Positions 24,882 through 32,751 of a stretch of DNA of 53,432 bases are shown one piece after another. Where the stretch lies: contig JAEXBT010000091.1 in assembly GCA_023393895.1 (NCBI GenBank), positions 1 through 53,432 on the forward strand. Reading direction: 5' to 3'. The notes under the pieces are model-generated. The model ran no database searches. It was not told where the DNA came from and saw only the letters and a list, made by a program, of their open reading frames with translations. Source of the stretch: Pseudomonadota bacterium (GTDB taxonomy: Bacteria; Pseudomonadota; Gammaproteobacteria; Xanthomonadales; Xanthomonadaceae). A program made the translations under genes and the position numbers. How positions within the stretch are numbered: the first letter of the stretch is position 1; each line of letters starts with the position of its first letter.

Positions 24882-25648
24882 TTCAGGCTGACGTACTTCT
24901 CGCGGCGGATGTGCTTCATTGGCAGCCCGTGCGCCTTGAGCGCCTCGACCCCGGCATCGACCATGTTCGGGTTGCCGCACAGGTAGGCGATGTCGCCCTT
25001 CGGGTCCGGTGCGAGTTCGACAAGGAAATTCTGCACGTAGCCTTCGCGCACTTCCGCCTGTGCGTGCAGCGGGTCGTCCTCGCCCGGCAGCTCGCGCGAG
25101 AAGCACGGCAGGTAGCGGAAGCGCGCGCCGTGGCGCGCGGCGAAGTCGATGAACTCGTCAGCGAACAGCAGGTCCGCGGGCGTGCGCACGCCATGCATCA
25201 CCACGAACGACACCGTGCGCCCGGCAAGCAGCGCGTCGATCTCGGGCAGCATCGAACGGTAACTGGCGATGCCGGTGCCGGTGGCGACCAGCAGGTAGCG
25301 CGTGTTGTCATCCTCGGGCTTGAGGGTGAACAGCCCGAGCGGACCGCTGGCCTGCAGTGCATCACCGATGGCCATGCCCTGGAACAGCGCGGTGGCGGCC
25401 CCGCCGGGCACGCAGCTGGCGACGAACTCGACCGCCTCGCCCGGCTGCAGGTGGTGGTCATGGCGGGTCGCGCAGGAATAGCTGCGGCGCGCCATGCTGC
25501 CGTCCGGCAGCGGGAAGTGGATCTGGATGAACTGGCCCGGCGTGTAATCGAGTGAGCCGCCGTCATCGCGGACGAAGGACAGGTGCAGCACCTCAGGTGC
25601 GATCAGGCGGCGGGCGGTCAGGCGGATCGGGAAATGGGCGGTGGCCAA
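24878..25648 (-). CDS. fpr: ferredoxin--NADP+ reductase (plant-type, bacterial short form)
   Basis: Fpr transfers electrons between NADPH and ferredoxin or flavodoxin, often in oxidative stress defence and Fe-S cluster repair. The 256-residue protein has the FAD-binding RSYSCAT near 55-61, the pyridine-nucleotide domain with ATGTGIASYRSM and CGNPNMVDAG. The only suitable start is TTG (MATAHFPIRL) with a GGAG site eight bases upstream. It is coupled by overlap to the M50 peptidase, an unusual partner. Confidence 0.9.
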   Translation of the reverse strand: MATAHFPIRLTARRLIAPEVLHLSFVRDDGGSLDYTPGQFIQIHFPLPDGSMARRSYSCATRHDHHLQPGEAVEFVASCVPGGAATALFQGMAIGDALQASGPLGLFTLKPEDDNTRYLLVATGTGIASYRSMLPEIDALLAGRTVSFVVMHGVRTPADLLFADEFIDFAARHGARFRYLPCFSRELPGEDDPLHAQAEVREGYVQNFLVELAPDPKGDIAYLCGNPNMVDAGVEALKAHGLPMKHIRREKYVSLK

Positions 25649-25751
25649 CGCGTGGAACTCCGGAACAGGTGCGGCCGAAGCCGAACGCGCATGGTAACGG
25701 CCACGCCGGTCGAGCGTCAGCGCGTGCGCCTGTGGCGCAGGGCCGGCCGCC

Positions 25752-25757
25752 TATAAT
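25752..25757 (+). promoter_or_regulatory. predicted -10 box upstream of the YadG-like gene
   Basis: An exact TATAAT lies 30 bases before the ATG at 25788, placing the start point near 25764. The -35 region (about 25728-25734) is weak. The opposite strand of this 139-base gap must also hold the fpr promoter, which I could not place. Confidence 0.5.
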
Positions 25758-25787
25758 TGTCCGTTGTCCGGCCATGTTTTCCGCCCG

Positions 25788-26747
25788 ATGATCGAAACCG
25801 CCCCCGCCGCGCTCGCGATCCGCGACCTGCGCAAGCTCTACGACAACGGCGTGCAGGCGCTGAAAGGCGTCTCGCTGGAGGTGCGCGCCGGCGACTTCTA
25901 CGCGCTGCTCGGGCCCAACGGCGCCGGCAAGTCCACCCTGATCGGCATCGTCAGCTCGCTGGTCAACAAGACCTCCGGCACGGTCGAGGTGTTCGGCATC
26001 GACATCGATGCCGACCGCAGCGCGGCGATGCGCCAGATCGGGCTGGTGCCGCAGGAAATCAACTTCAACATGTTCGAGAAGCCGCTGGACATCTGCGTGA
26101 ATTACGCGGGCTTCTACGGCATTCCGCGCGACGAGGCGCTGGCCCGTGCCGAGGTGGTGCTGCGCGAGGCGCAGCTATGGGACAAGGCGCAGGTGATGAG
26201 CCGCACGCTCTCGGGCGGGATGAAGCGGCGGCTGATGATCGCCCGCGCCATGATGACCTCGCCGCGCCTGCTGATCCTGGACGAGCCGACCGCGGGCGTG
26301 GACATCGAGATCCGCCGTGGCATGTGGCAGACGCTGAAGAAGATCAATGGCGAGGGCACCACCATCATCCTCACCACCCATTACCTGGAAGAGGCCGAGG
26401 CGCTGTGCCGCAATCTTGCGATCATCGACCGCGGGCAGATCGTCGCGCAGGGCACGATGAAGCAGATGCTGGCGATGCTCGATGTCGAGGGTTTCGTGTT
26501 CGACATCGAGGGCGAGCTGCCGGCAGCGCTGCCGGAAATCGAGGGCGCGACGTTCACCGCCACTGACGCGCACACGCTCGAACTCGACATGCCGCGTGCG
26601 ATGGACCTCAACCGGGTGTTCGATGCGTTCAATGCCGCCGGCATCCGCGTGCGTTCGATGCGCACCAAGTCGAACCGGCTGGAGGAACTGTTCGTGCGCA
26701 TGGTCTCGGCGCCCGCCGATGACAACGCACAGGAGGCGCGCGCATGA
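25788..26747 (+). CDS. ABC transporter ATP-binding protein, YadG-like
   Basis: The 319-residue ATPase has Walker A GPNGAGKST near 42-50, signature LSGGMKRRLMIARAM, Walker B LLILDEPTAGVD and the switch His in TTHYLEEAE, plus a C-terminal domain (about 225-310) found in YadG/CcmA-like exporters. The ATG at 25788 (MIETAPAAL) follows a TATAAT-type promoter; a TTG eight codons earlier would lie on the start point. Its stop overlaps the permease ATG by four bases. Substrate unknown. Confidence 0.93.
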   Translation: MIETAPAALAIRDLRKLYDNGVQALKGVSLEVRAGDFYALLGPNGAGKSTLIGIVSSLVNKTSGTVEVFGIDIDADRSAAMRQIGLVPQEINFNMFEKPLDICVNYAGFYGIPRDEALARAEVVLREAQLWDKAQVMSRTLSGGMKRRLMIARAMMTSPRLLILDEPTAGVDIEIRRGMWQTLKKINGEGTTIILTTHYLEEAEALCRNLAIIDRGQIVAQGTMKQMLAMLDVEGFVFDIEGELPAALPEIEGATFTATDAHTLELDMPRAMDLNRVFDAFNAAGIRVRSMRTKSNRLEELFVRMVSAPADDNAQEARA

Positions 26748-27514
26748 GCCACCCGAACCTGGTCGCGCTCGCCACCGTTACCCGTCGCGAGGTGGTGCGT
26801 ATCCTGCGCATCTGGTCGCAGACGCTGGTGCCGCCGGCGATCACCATGACGCTGTACTTCCTGATCTTCGGCGGGCTGATCGGCTCGCGCGTGGGCCAGA
26901 TGGACGGCATCGATTACATGGCCTTCATCGTGCCGGGGCTGGTGATGATGAGCGTCATCCAGAACAGCTATGGCAACATCAGTTCCAGCTTCTTCGGCGC
27001 CAAGTTCGGCCGCCACATCGAGGAGCTGATGGTCAGCCCGATGCCGAACTGGGTGATCCTCGCCGGCTACGTCGCCGGCGCGGTACTGCGCGGGCTGATC
27101 GTCGGCGCGGTCGTGATGGCGATCGCGATGCTGTTCACCCCGGTGCCGATGCCGCATCCGCTGATCACCCTGGCCTCGGTGCTGCTGGGCGCGACGATCT
27201 TCTCGCTGGCCGGCTTCGCCAACGCGGTGTACGCGAAGAAGTTCGACGACATCACCATCGTCCCCACCTTCATCCTGACGCCGCTGACCTACCTGGGTGG
27301 CGTGTTCTACTCGGTCAAGCTGCTGCCGGAGTGGGCGCAGACGCTGACCCACATGAACCCGATCTTCTACATGGTCAACGCGTTCCGTTATGGCGTGCTC
27401 GGCGTGTCGGACGTGCCGGTTTGGACCGCGTTCGCACTGATGGTCGGATTCGTGGTGGCGCTGTCGGTGCTCGGGCTGTGGCTGCTGGCGCGCGGCACGG
27501 GGATGCGCAGCTGA
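26744..27514 (+). CDS. ABC-2 type transporter permease, YadH-like
   Basis: The 256-residue permease has six helices and family landmarks ITMTLYFLIFGGLIGSRVG, MSVIQNSYGNISSSFFGAKF and LTPLTYLGGVFYSV. It is coupled to the preceding ATPase by a four-base overlap; together they form a complete YadGH-type exporter. Confidence 0.93.
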   Translation: MSHPNLVALATVTRREVVRILRIWSQTLVPPAITMTLYFLIFGGLIGSRVGQMDGIDYMAFIVPGLVMMSVIQNSYGNISSSFFGAKFGRHIEELMVSPMPNWVILAGYVAGAVLRGLIVGAVVMAIAMLFTPVPMPHPLITLASVLLGATIFSLAGFANAVYAKKFDDITIVPTFILTPLTYLGGVFYSVKLLPEWAQTLTHMNPIFYMVNAFRYGVLGVSDVPVWTAFALMVGFVVALSVLGLWLLARGTGMRS

Positions 27515-27557
27515 GGCGCTCACGTGGCCGATGCCGGGCATCCGGCATGATCGGCGG

Positions 27558-28064
27558 ATGGACATCCTCGGCGAGATCGGCGCCACGCTGGCGCAGGAAT
27601 TCGCGCTTCCCGATGCGCGCACCGTCACCCTCATCATCGCGCGGCTGCTGACCGCGACCCTGCTGGGCGCGCTGCTGGGCCTGGAGCGCGAGCGCGGCGG
27701 GCATCCGGCGGGTCTCAAGACCCATATCCTGGTGGCGGCCGGCTCGGCACTTTTCGTGTTGACGCCACTTGTGGCCGGCGCCGACATGGATGCCACCACC
27801 CGCGTCATGCAGGGCGTGGTCCAGGGCATCGGCTTCCTCGGCGCCGGCGCGATCCTCAAGCAGGCCGCCGATGACCGCATCCAGGGCCTGACATCGGCGG
27901 CCGGCATCTGGCTGGCGGCGGCGATCGGGATGACCGCGGGCTTGGGGCGGGAAGTGGCGGCCATCATCGCCACCCTGCTCGCGCTGGGCGTGTTCTGGCT
28001 GATTCCGCGGTTGTTCCCGCAGGCCGGTGGTGGCATGCCCGGCGGCCGCGACGCCGACAAATAA
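27558..28064 (+). CDS. MgtC/SapB family membrane protein
   Basis: The 168-residue protein matches the MgtC hydrophobic domain: RLLTATLLGALLGLERER, then GLKTHILVAAGSALFVL, GIGFLGAGAILK and GLTSAAGIWLAAAIGM, with about five helices. Full MgtC proteins carry an extra C-terminal soluble domain; this one ends after the membrane domain, as SapB types do. Members affect ATP synthase, phosphate or magnesium homeostasis. The ATG at 27558 is preferred; another lies nine codons earlier. Confidence 0.9.
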   Translation: MDILGEIGATLAQEFALPDARTVTLIIARLLTATLLGALLGLERERGGHPAGLKTHILVAAGSALFVLTPLVAGADMDATTRVMQGVVQGIGFLGAGAILKQAADDRIQGLTSAAGIWLAAAIGMTAGLGREVAAIIATLLALGVFWLIPRLFPQAGGGMPGGRDADK

Positions 28065-28186
28065 AAACCCCGCCGGAGGGGGGCCGGCGGGGCGGGGGAG
28101 GGAGCGGGATCTGGGGAGGGATCCGTTACCCGTAGATCGACTCCAGGGGAGGGGAGCGATCGGTGGCAGACGTTGCATCTGCCACG
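28062..28186 (-). ncRNA. small RNA with C-rich hairpin loops, probably sX13-like
   Basis: Read on the minus strand, this 125-base gap segment folds into four hairpins in a row. First comes an 8 bp stem GTGGCAGA/TCTGCCAC (28163-28185). Next is a 9 bp stem with one bulge (28135-28161) and loop CCTCCCCT. A 5 bp stem GGATC/GATCC (28107-28124) follows, with loop CCTCCCCA. Last is a 9 bp terminator stem CCCCGCCGG/CCGGCGGGG (28068-28092) with C-rich loop and a TTTTTAT tail. It lies downstream of polA. Xanthomonas sX13, an abundant regulatory RNA, is, as I recall, encoded near polA and shows C-rich loops. The repeated CCUCCCC can pair with Shine-Dalgarno GGAGG. The 5' end is estimated. Confidence 0.75.
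28063..28092 (-). terminator. rho-independent terminator of the small RNA
   Basis: A 9 bp GC stem (CCCCGCCGG/CCGGCGGGG) with a 7-base loop is followed on the minus strand by TTTTT. It would end the small RNA and any read-through from polA, and lies directly after the convergent mgtC-like stop. Confidence 0.88.
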
Positions 28187-28301
28187 GGTGTAGTTGAGCA
28201 CTTCCAACATGGACGATTCGTGAACCGCACCGTTAACAAAATGTTGGGGTTTCCGGAAAATTCAGCCAACGTTTAACTGCGTGCTGCCCCCTTGGCGCGG
28301 A

Positions 28302-31076
28302 TCAGTGAGCCTCGTCCCAGTTGTCGCCTGCGCCACTGTCCACCAGCAGTGGTACCCGCAGCTCCGCGGCGCCGGTCATCCGGCTGCTGACCGCCTCGAC
28401 CAGGGCAGGCACGAAGGCGGCATCGGCCTCGAAAACCAGTTCGTCGTGGACCTGCAGCAGCAGCATCGCGCGCCCCTGCTGGCCAGCCAGCCAGCGGTCC
28501 ACCTCGATCATCGCCCGCTTGATGATGTCGGCGGCGGTGCCCTGCATCGGCGCGTTGATGGCGGCGCGCTCGGCTCCCGCGCGCTGGGCCTGGTTGCGGG
28601 CGTGGATGTAGGGCAGGTAGAGGCGACGGCCGAACACGGTCTCGACGAAGCCCTGCCCGCGCGCTTGCTCGCGGGTGCGCTCCATGTACTCGCGCACGCC
28701 CGGATAGCGGTTGAAGTAGAGCGCGATGTAGTCCTGCGCCTCGCCGCGCGACACGCCGAGCTGCTTGGCCAGCCCGAATGCGCTCATGCCGTACATCAGG
28801 CCGAAGTTGATCGCCTTGGCGGCGCGGCGTTCATTCGGCGCCACCGCGTCGATGGCCTTGCCGAAGACCTCGGCGGCGGTCGCGCGGTGGACGTCGGCGC
28901 CGGATTCGAACGCGCGCAGCAGGGCCGGGTCTTCCGACAGGTGGGCCATGATCCGCAGTTCGATCTGCGAGTAGTCGCAGGCCACCAGCTTCCGCCCCGC
29001 CGGCGCGATGAAGGCACGGCGGATGCGGCGGCCGTCCTCGGTTCGGATCGGGATGTTCTGCAGGTTCGGGTCGCTGGAAGCCAAGCGCCCGGTCGCGGCG
29101 CCGGCCTGATGGTAGCTGGTGTGCACGCGGCCGGTGTCGGGATTGACCATCCCCGGCAGCTTGTCGGTATAGGTGCTGCGCAGCTTGGCGAGGCCGCGGT
29201 ATTCCAGGATCGTGCGCGGCAACTCGTGCAGCTCTGCGATCGCCTCCAGCGCCTCCTCGTTGGTGGAGGGGGCGCCACCCGGCGTCTTCACCAGTGCCGG
29301 CAGCTTCAGCTCGTCGTACAGCAGTGCACCAAGCTGCTTGGGCGAATCCAGGTTGATGGCACGGCCGGCGAGTTCGGTGGCCTTCTGCTGCGCGGCGAGC
29401 ATGCGCCGGCCCAGGTCCTGCGACTGCGCGCGCAGTTCGTCGCTATCGAGCAGCACGCCATTGGCCTCGATCCGCTCGAGCACCGGCACCAGCGGCATCT
29501 CGATGTCGCGGTAAACGCGCGCGAGTGCCGGCTCGGCGGCCAGCCGTGGTCCCTGCACGCGCGCAAGGCGCAGGGTGACGTCGGCGTCCTCGGCGGCGTA
29601 ACGGGTCGCATCGTCGATGGCGACCGCGGCGAACGGAATCTGCTTGGCGCCCTTGCCGGCGACATCGGCATAGGTGAGCGTTTCGATGCCGAGCAGCCGC
29701 TTCGCCATCGAGTCCATGTCGTGGCGCTGGCTGGAATCCAGCACGAAGCTCTGCAGCATCGTGTCATCGGCATAGCCCTGCACGTTGATGCCGTGTCGAC
29801 GCAGCACGTGCAGGTCGTACTTGCCGTGCTGACCGATCTTCGCCTTGGCGGGGTCTTCCAGCAACGGCCGCAGCGCGTCGATGACCTTGCGCATCGGCAG
29901 TTGCGCCGGTGCACCCGGGTAATCATGCGCGAGCGGGATGTAGCAAGCCCGGCCCGGCTCGATGCAGAAACTCAGGCCGACAAGGTTCGCTTCCAGCGCG
30001 CACAGGCTGTCGGTTTCGGTATCGAAGGCGAAGGTCCCCGCAGCGCCGAGGCGGGTCAGCCAGACCTCTAGCTGTTCGAGGCTCAGCACCGCCTCGTACT
30101 CGCCGGCCACCGCAAGCGCCGGATCGAGCGCGATGTCCGCGACCGGGTCCGCCGGCGCGGCCACGAATCCGCGCGCGGGTTGCGGCACGCTGGCACTGCC
30201 GCCGACGGCCTGTGCACCGCCATCGAGTTCCTTCAGCGCCTGGTTGAACCCATAGCGCGTGTACAACACGCGCAGCGCATCGACATCGCGCGGCCGCAGC
30301 GCCAGTGCATCGAAACGCTCGGGCAACGGCACGTCGGTGCGGATGGTCGCCAGCTCGCGGTTGAGCGGCAGGCGCGCAAGGACCGCGCGCAGGTTGTCGC
30401 CCACCTTGCCCTTGATCGCATCGGCCTGCGCGATGACGCCATCAAGCGAGCCGTACTCGCCGAGCCACTTGGCCGCGGTCTTCGGCCCGCACTTGTCGAC
30501 GCCGGGGATGTTGTCGACCTTGTCGCCGACCAGTGACAGGTAATCTACGATGCGCTCGGGCGGCACGCCGAACTTCTCGATCACCGCCGCGGCGCTGTCC
30601 AGCCGGCCACCGCTCATGGTGTTCACCATCTCCACGCGTGCGCCGCCTGCGCCTTCGCGCACCAGTTGGGCCATGTCCTTGTCGCCCGTCGAGACGGTCA
30701 CCGTGACGCCGGCCTCGGCGGCCTGCATCGCCAGCGTGCCGATCACGTCGTCGGCTTCCACGCCTGCCTCGCGCAGGATCGGCAGGCCAAGCGCGGCAAC
30801 GATCTGCATCAGCGGTTCGACCTGCGCGCGCAGCTCTTCGGGCATCGGCGGCCGGTTGGCCTTGTACTCGGGGTCGAGCGCGTCGCGGAAAGTCGGCCCG
30901 GAGGCGTCCATCACGAAGGCGATGTAATCCGGTTGCTCCTTCAGGTGCGCGCGCAGCATGTTGACCACGCCGAACAGTGCGCCGGTCGGCTCGCCCGCCG
31001 CGTTGCTGAGCGGCGGCAGGGCGTGGAAAGCGCGGAACAGGTAGGAGGAACCGTCGATCAGCACGAGCTTCTTCAT
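28302..31076 (-). CDS. polA: DNA polymerase I
   Basis: PolA removes RNA primers and fills gaps. The 924 residues include the 5'-3' nuclease domain (about 1-300, with LFRAFHALPPL and VEADDVIGTLA), an intact 3'-5' proofreading domain from about 330 (exo motif FAFDTETDSL) and the polymerase domain with DYSQIELRIMAHLSEDP (motif A), the O-helix region RRAAKAINFGLMYGM and LLQVHDELVFE (motif C). Catalytic acids look intact in all three. It is divergent from the DUF2782 lipoprotein gene, and the small RNA lies downstream. Confidence 0.97.
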   Translation of the reverse strand: MKKLVLIDGSSYLFRAFHALPPLSNAAGEPTGALFGVVNMLRAHLKEQPDYIAFVMDASGPTFRDALDPEYKANRPPMPEELRAQVEPLMQIVAALGLPILREAGVEADDVIGTLAMQAAEAGVTVTVSTGDKDMAQLVREGAGGARVEMVNTMSGGRLDSAAAVIEKFGVPPERIVDYLSLVGDKVDNIPGVDKCGPKTAAKWLGEYGSLDGVIAQADAIKGKVGDNLRAVLARLPLNRELATIRTDVPLPERFDALALRPRDVDALRVLYTRYGFNQALKELDGGAQAVGGSASVPQPARGFVAAPADPVADIALDPALAVAGEYEAVLSLEQLEVWLTRLGAAGTFAFDTETDSLCALEANLVGLSFCIEPGRACYIPLAHDYPGAPAQLPMRKVIDALRPLLEDPAKAKIGQHGKYDLHVLRRHGINVQGYADDTMLQSFVLDSSQRHDMDSMAKRLLGIETLTYADVAGKGAKQIPFAAVAIDDATRYAAEDADVTLRLARVQGPRLAAEPALARVYRDIEMPLVPVLERIEANGVLLDSDELRAQSQDLGRRMLAAQQKATELAGRAINLDSPKQLGALLYDELKLPALVKTPGGAPSTNEEALEAIAELHELPRTILEYRGLAKLRSTYTDKLPGMVNPDTGRVHTSYHQAGAATGRLASSDPNLQNIPIRTEDGRRIRRAFIAPAGRKLVACDYSQIELRIMAHLSEDPALLRAFESGADVHRATAAEVFGKAIDAVAPNERRAAKAINFGLMYGMSAFGLAKQLGVSRGEAQDYIALYFNRYPGVREYMERTREQARGQGFVETVFGRRLYLPYIHARNQAQRAGAERAAINAPMQGTAADIIKRAMIEVDRWLAGQQGRAMLLLQVHDELVFEADAAFVPALVEAVSSRMTGAAELRVPLLVDSGAGDNWDEAH

Positions 31077-31162
31077 CCGCCGATTCTAGGCGCCGCGGCG
31101 TGTCGCCGCCCGTCCGCCACGCGTGTTGTAATGGCAGCGTCGTGGAAAGAGGGAGGTGACCG

Positions 31163-31438
31163 ATGTCGAGGCTGCCCCTGTTGTTGCTGGCGTCCGTGTT
31201 GCTGGCCGCTTGCGCCACTTCCACGCCGCAACCGCCCGAAGGCGCCGAACGCAGCGTGCGTGTCGAGGCGAACGGCGACGTGGTCGAGGAATACCGCGTC
31301 GGTACCGTGTTGCGGATGGTGAAGGTGACCCCTCGCGTGGGCGTGCCGTTCTATCTGGTCGATCGCGACCGCGACGGGCGGCTGGACAAGCCGGAGGGCG
31401 AGATGCCCGGCGTCTATTTCAAGCTCTACAGCTGGTGA
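31163..31438 (+). CDS. DUF2782 family lipoprotein
   Basis: This 91-residue protein has a lipoprotein signal ending LLAAC (Cys17) and a small domain with VEANGDVVEEYRV, VTPRVGVPFYLVDRDRDGR and the aromatic end VYFKLYSW, the pattern of DUF2782 proteins, which are usually encoded beside polA. A GGGAGG ribosome binding site is seven bases upstream. Function unknown; an envelope location is inferred from the lipobox. Confidence 0.88.
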   Translation: MSRLPLLLLASVLLAACATSTPQPPEGAERSVRVEANGDVVEEYRVGTVLRMVKVTPRVGVPFYLVDRDRDGRLDKPEGEMPGVYFKLYSW

Positions 31439-31459
31439 TCGCGCGCAGGACGTAAAGAT

Positions 31460-31481
31460 ATCGTTCGCCTGCATGAACGAT
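31460..31481. repeat. inverted repeat after the DUF2782 gene
   Basis: ATCGTTC and GAACGAT flank an 8-base spacer, 20 bases after the DUF2782 stop. There is no T-run, so it is either a weak terminator or an operator for the next gene, whose start is 95 bases on. Confidence 0.4.
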
Positions 31482-31575
31482 TAAGCGCCTTCACCCGCGC
31501 GCAACTTTTTTTCCACGCCCCCGCGACGCGCCTATCGTCAGAGTGCTCCCTCACCCCACGTTTGGAGCAAGTGCG

Positions 31576-32349
31576 ATGACGAATGAAACGCGCGACATGA
31601 ATCGTGACCCGATCACCGGCGAGCCCGGCTCGCATCCGGTGGGCACCGGCATCGGTGCAGCGGGCGGTGCAGCCGCCGGCGCCGTCGTCGGCTCCGTGTT
31701 CGGCCCGATCGGCACCCTCGTCGGTGGCGCGATCGGCGCGGTCGCCGGTGGCGCGGCCGGCCACAGCGTCGCCGAGAACGTCGACCCGACCGGTGAAGCC
31801 GAGTACTGGCGCGACACCTACAACAGCCGTCCGTACTACGACAGCACCTACGATTACGATAATGACTACGCCCCGGCCTACGCCTACGGCAACACCGTGC
31901 GAAGCCAGTACGCCGGCCGCCAGTGGGACGACTCGCTGGAAGCCGACATCAAGCAGGGCTGGGAGTCGACCAAGGCGAAGTCGCGCCTGACCTGGGAACA
32001 GGCCAAGGACGCGGTGCGTGATGCCTTCGACCGCAGCGACCGCACCTATCGGACCTACGAGGCGACCGACAAGTACTACGCCGACCGCTACAACCAGGCC
32101 GACTACTACAAGGCCGACTACGGCTACGAGAGCGATTACCGTCCGGCCTATCGCTATGGCACCTTCGCGCGCAGCCAGCACAGCGGCCGCGACTGGGACG
32201 ACAAGCTGGAAGCCGATCTGGAGCGTGGCTGGGACAAGGCGAAGGGCACCTCGAAGATGGCCTGGAACGACGCCAAGTACGCGGTGAAGGATGCCTGGCA
32301 CGGCGTCGAGCGCGCGATCCCGGGCGACTTCGACCGCGACGGCCGCTGA
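31576..32349 (+). CDS. glycine-zipper protein with two tandem acidic/aromatic repeats
   Basis: I do not recognise a named function. The 257-residue protein has an N-terminal polar segment, then a glycine/alanine zipper at about 22-67 (GTGIGAAGGAAAGAVVGSVF, then GPIGTLVGGAIGAVAGGAAG), and two copies of a roughly 52-residue repeat. The shared core is YG-x3-RSQ-x2-GR-x-WDD-x-LEAD-x3-GW, then W-x2-AK-x-AV-x-DA. Repeats are joined by Tyr/Asp-rich linkers (YYDSTYDYDNDY). Glycine zippers insert in or associate with membranes, and such proteins are often stress induced. A GGAG site lies upstream and a strong terminator downstream, so it is monocistronic. Confidence 0.85.
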   Translation: MTNETRDMNRDPITGEPGSHPVGTGIGAAGGAAAGAVVGSVFGPIGTLVGGAIGAVAGGAAGHSVAENVDPTGEAEYWRDTYNSRPYYDSTYDYDNDYAPAYAYGNTVRSQYAGRQWDDSLEADIKQGWESTKAKSRLTWEQAKDAVRDAFDRSDRTYRTYEATDKYYADRYNQADYYKADYGYESDYRPAYRYGTFARSQHSGRDWDDKLEADLERGWDKAKGTSKMAWNDAKYAVKDAWHGVERAIPGDFDRDGR

Positions 32350-32392
32350 TCACTGCGACATCGCAATATCGATGATCAGGACGATCACGATG

Positions 32393-32422
32393 AAAGGGCC
32401 GCGAATGCGGCCCTTTCTTTTT
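32393..32422 (+). terminator. rho-independent terminator after the glycine-zipper gene
   Basis: AAAGGGCCGC and GCGGCCCTTT form a 10 bp stem with a GAAT loop, followed by CTTTTT. It separates this gene from the convergent cysteine-rich protein gene. Confidence 0.9.
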
Positions 32423-32456
32423 CTAGAAGCATCTTGCTTCGGGTGGCGGTGACCCG

Positions 32457-32687
32457 TCAGACGCGGTCGTCCAGCCCCTTCACGCCGGCCTTGCGTGCGC
32501 AATGGGCGCAGCAGTAGAAGGTGCCGTCGGCTTCCATGCCGTGGCCGATGACGCGGCACTGGCAATGTGCGCAGGTAGGTGCCAGCGCGTGGATCGCGCA
32601 TTCGAAGGAATCGAAGGTACCGCGCTTGCCATTGACCTCGATGGTCATCGCCTTGTCGTAATCGTTGTGGCAGACATCGCATTTCAT
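32457..32687 (-). CDS. small cysteine-rich (zinc-ribbon-like) protein
   Basis: The 76-residue protein has nine cysteines (3, 6, 30, 39, 42, 44, 59, 60, 63), arranged as CDVC, a lone Cys, CAHCQC and CCAHC, with histidines between. This would hold one or two zinc ions, in a zinc-ribbon or metallothionein-like fold. A CGGAGC site lies eight bases before the ATG at 32687. It follows uvrD by 64 bases on the same strand. Function unknown; metal binding is inferred from the cysteine spacing. Confidence 0.85.
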   Translation of the reverse strand: MKCDVCHNDYDKAMTIEVNGKRGTFDSFECAIHALAPTCAHCQCRVIGHGMEADGTFYCCAHCARKAGVKGLDDRV

Positions 32688-32751
32688 CGTCGTGCTCCGG
32701 GTGGGGGTTGCCATGCAGCCTGCGCCCCCCGGCGACACGACGCGGTGAACG

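Noticed and set aside
26381..28210. 609-codon minus-strand frame opposite the YadGH and MgtC genes
   Set aside because: Arg/His/Ser-rich with no recognisable domain, fully opposite three well-supported genes.
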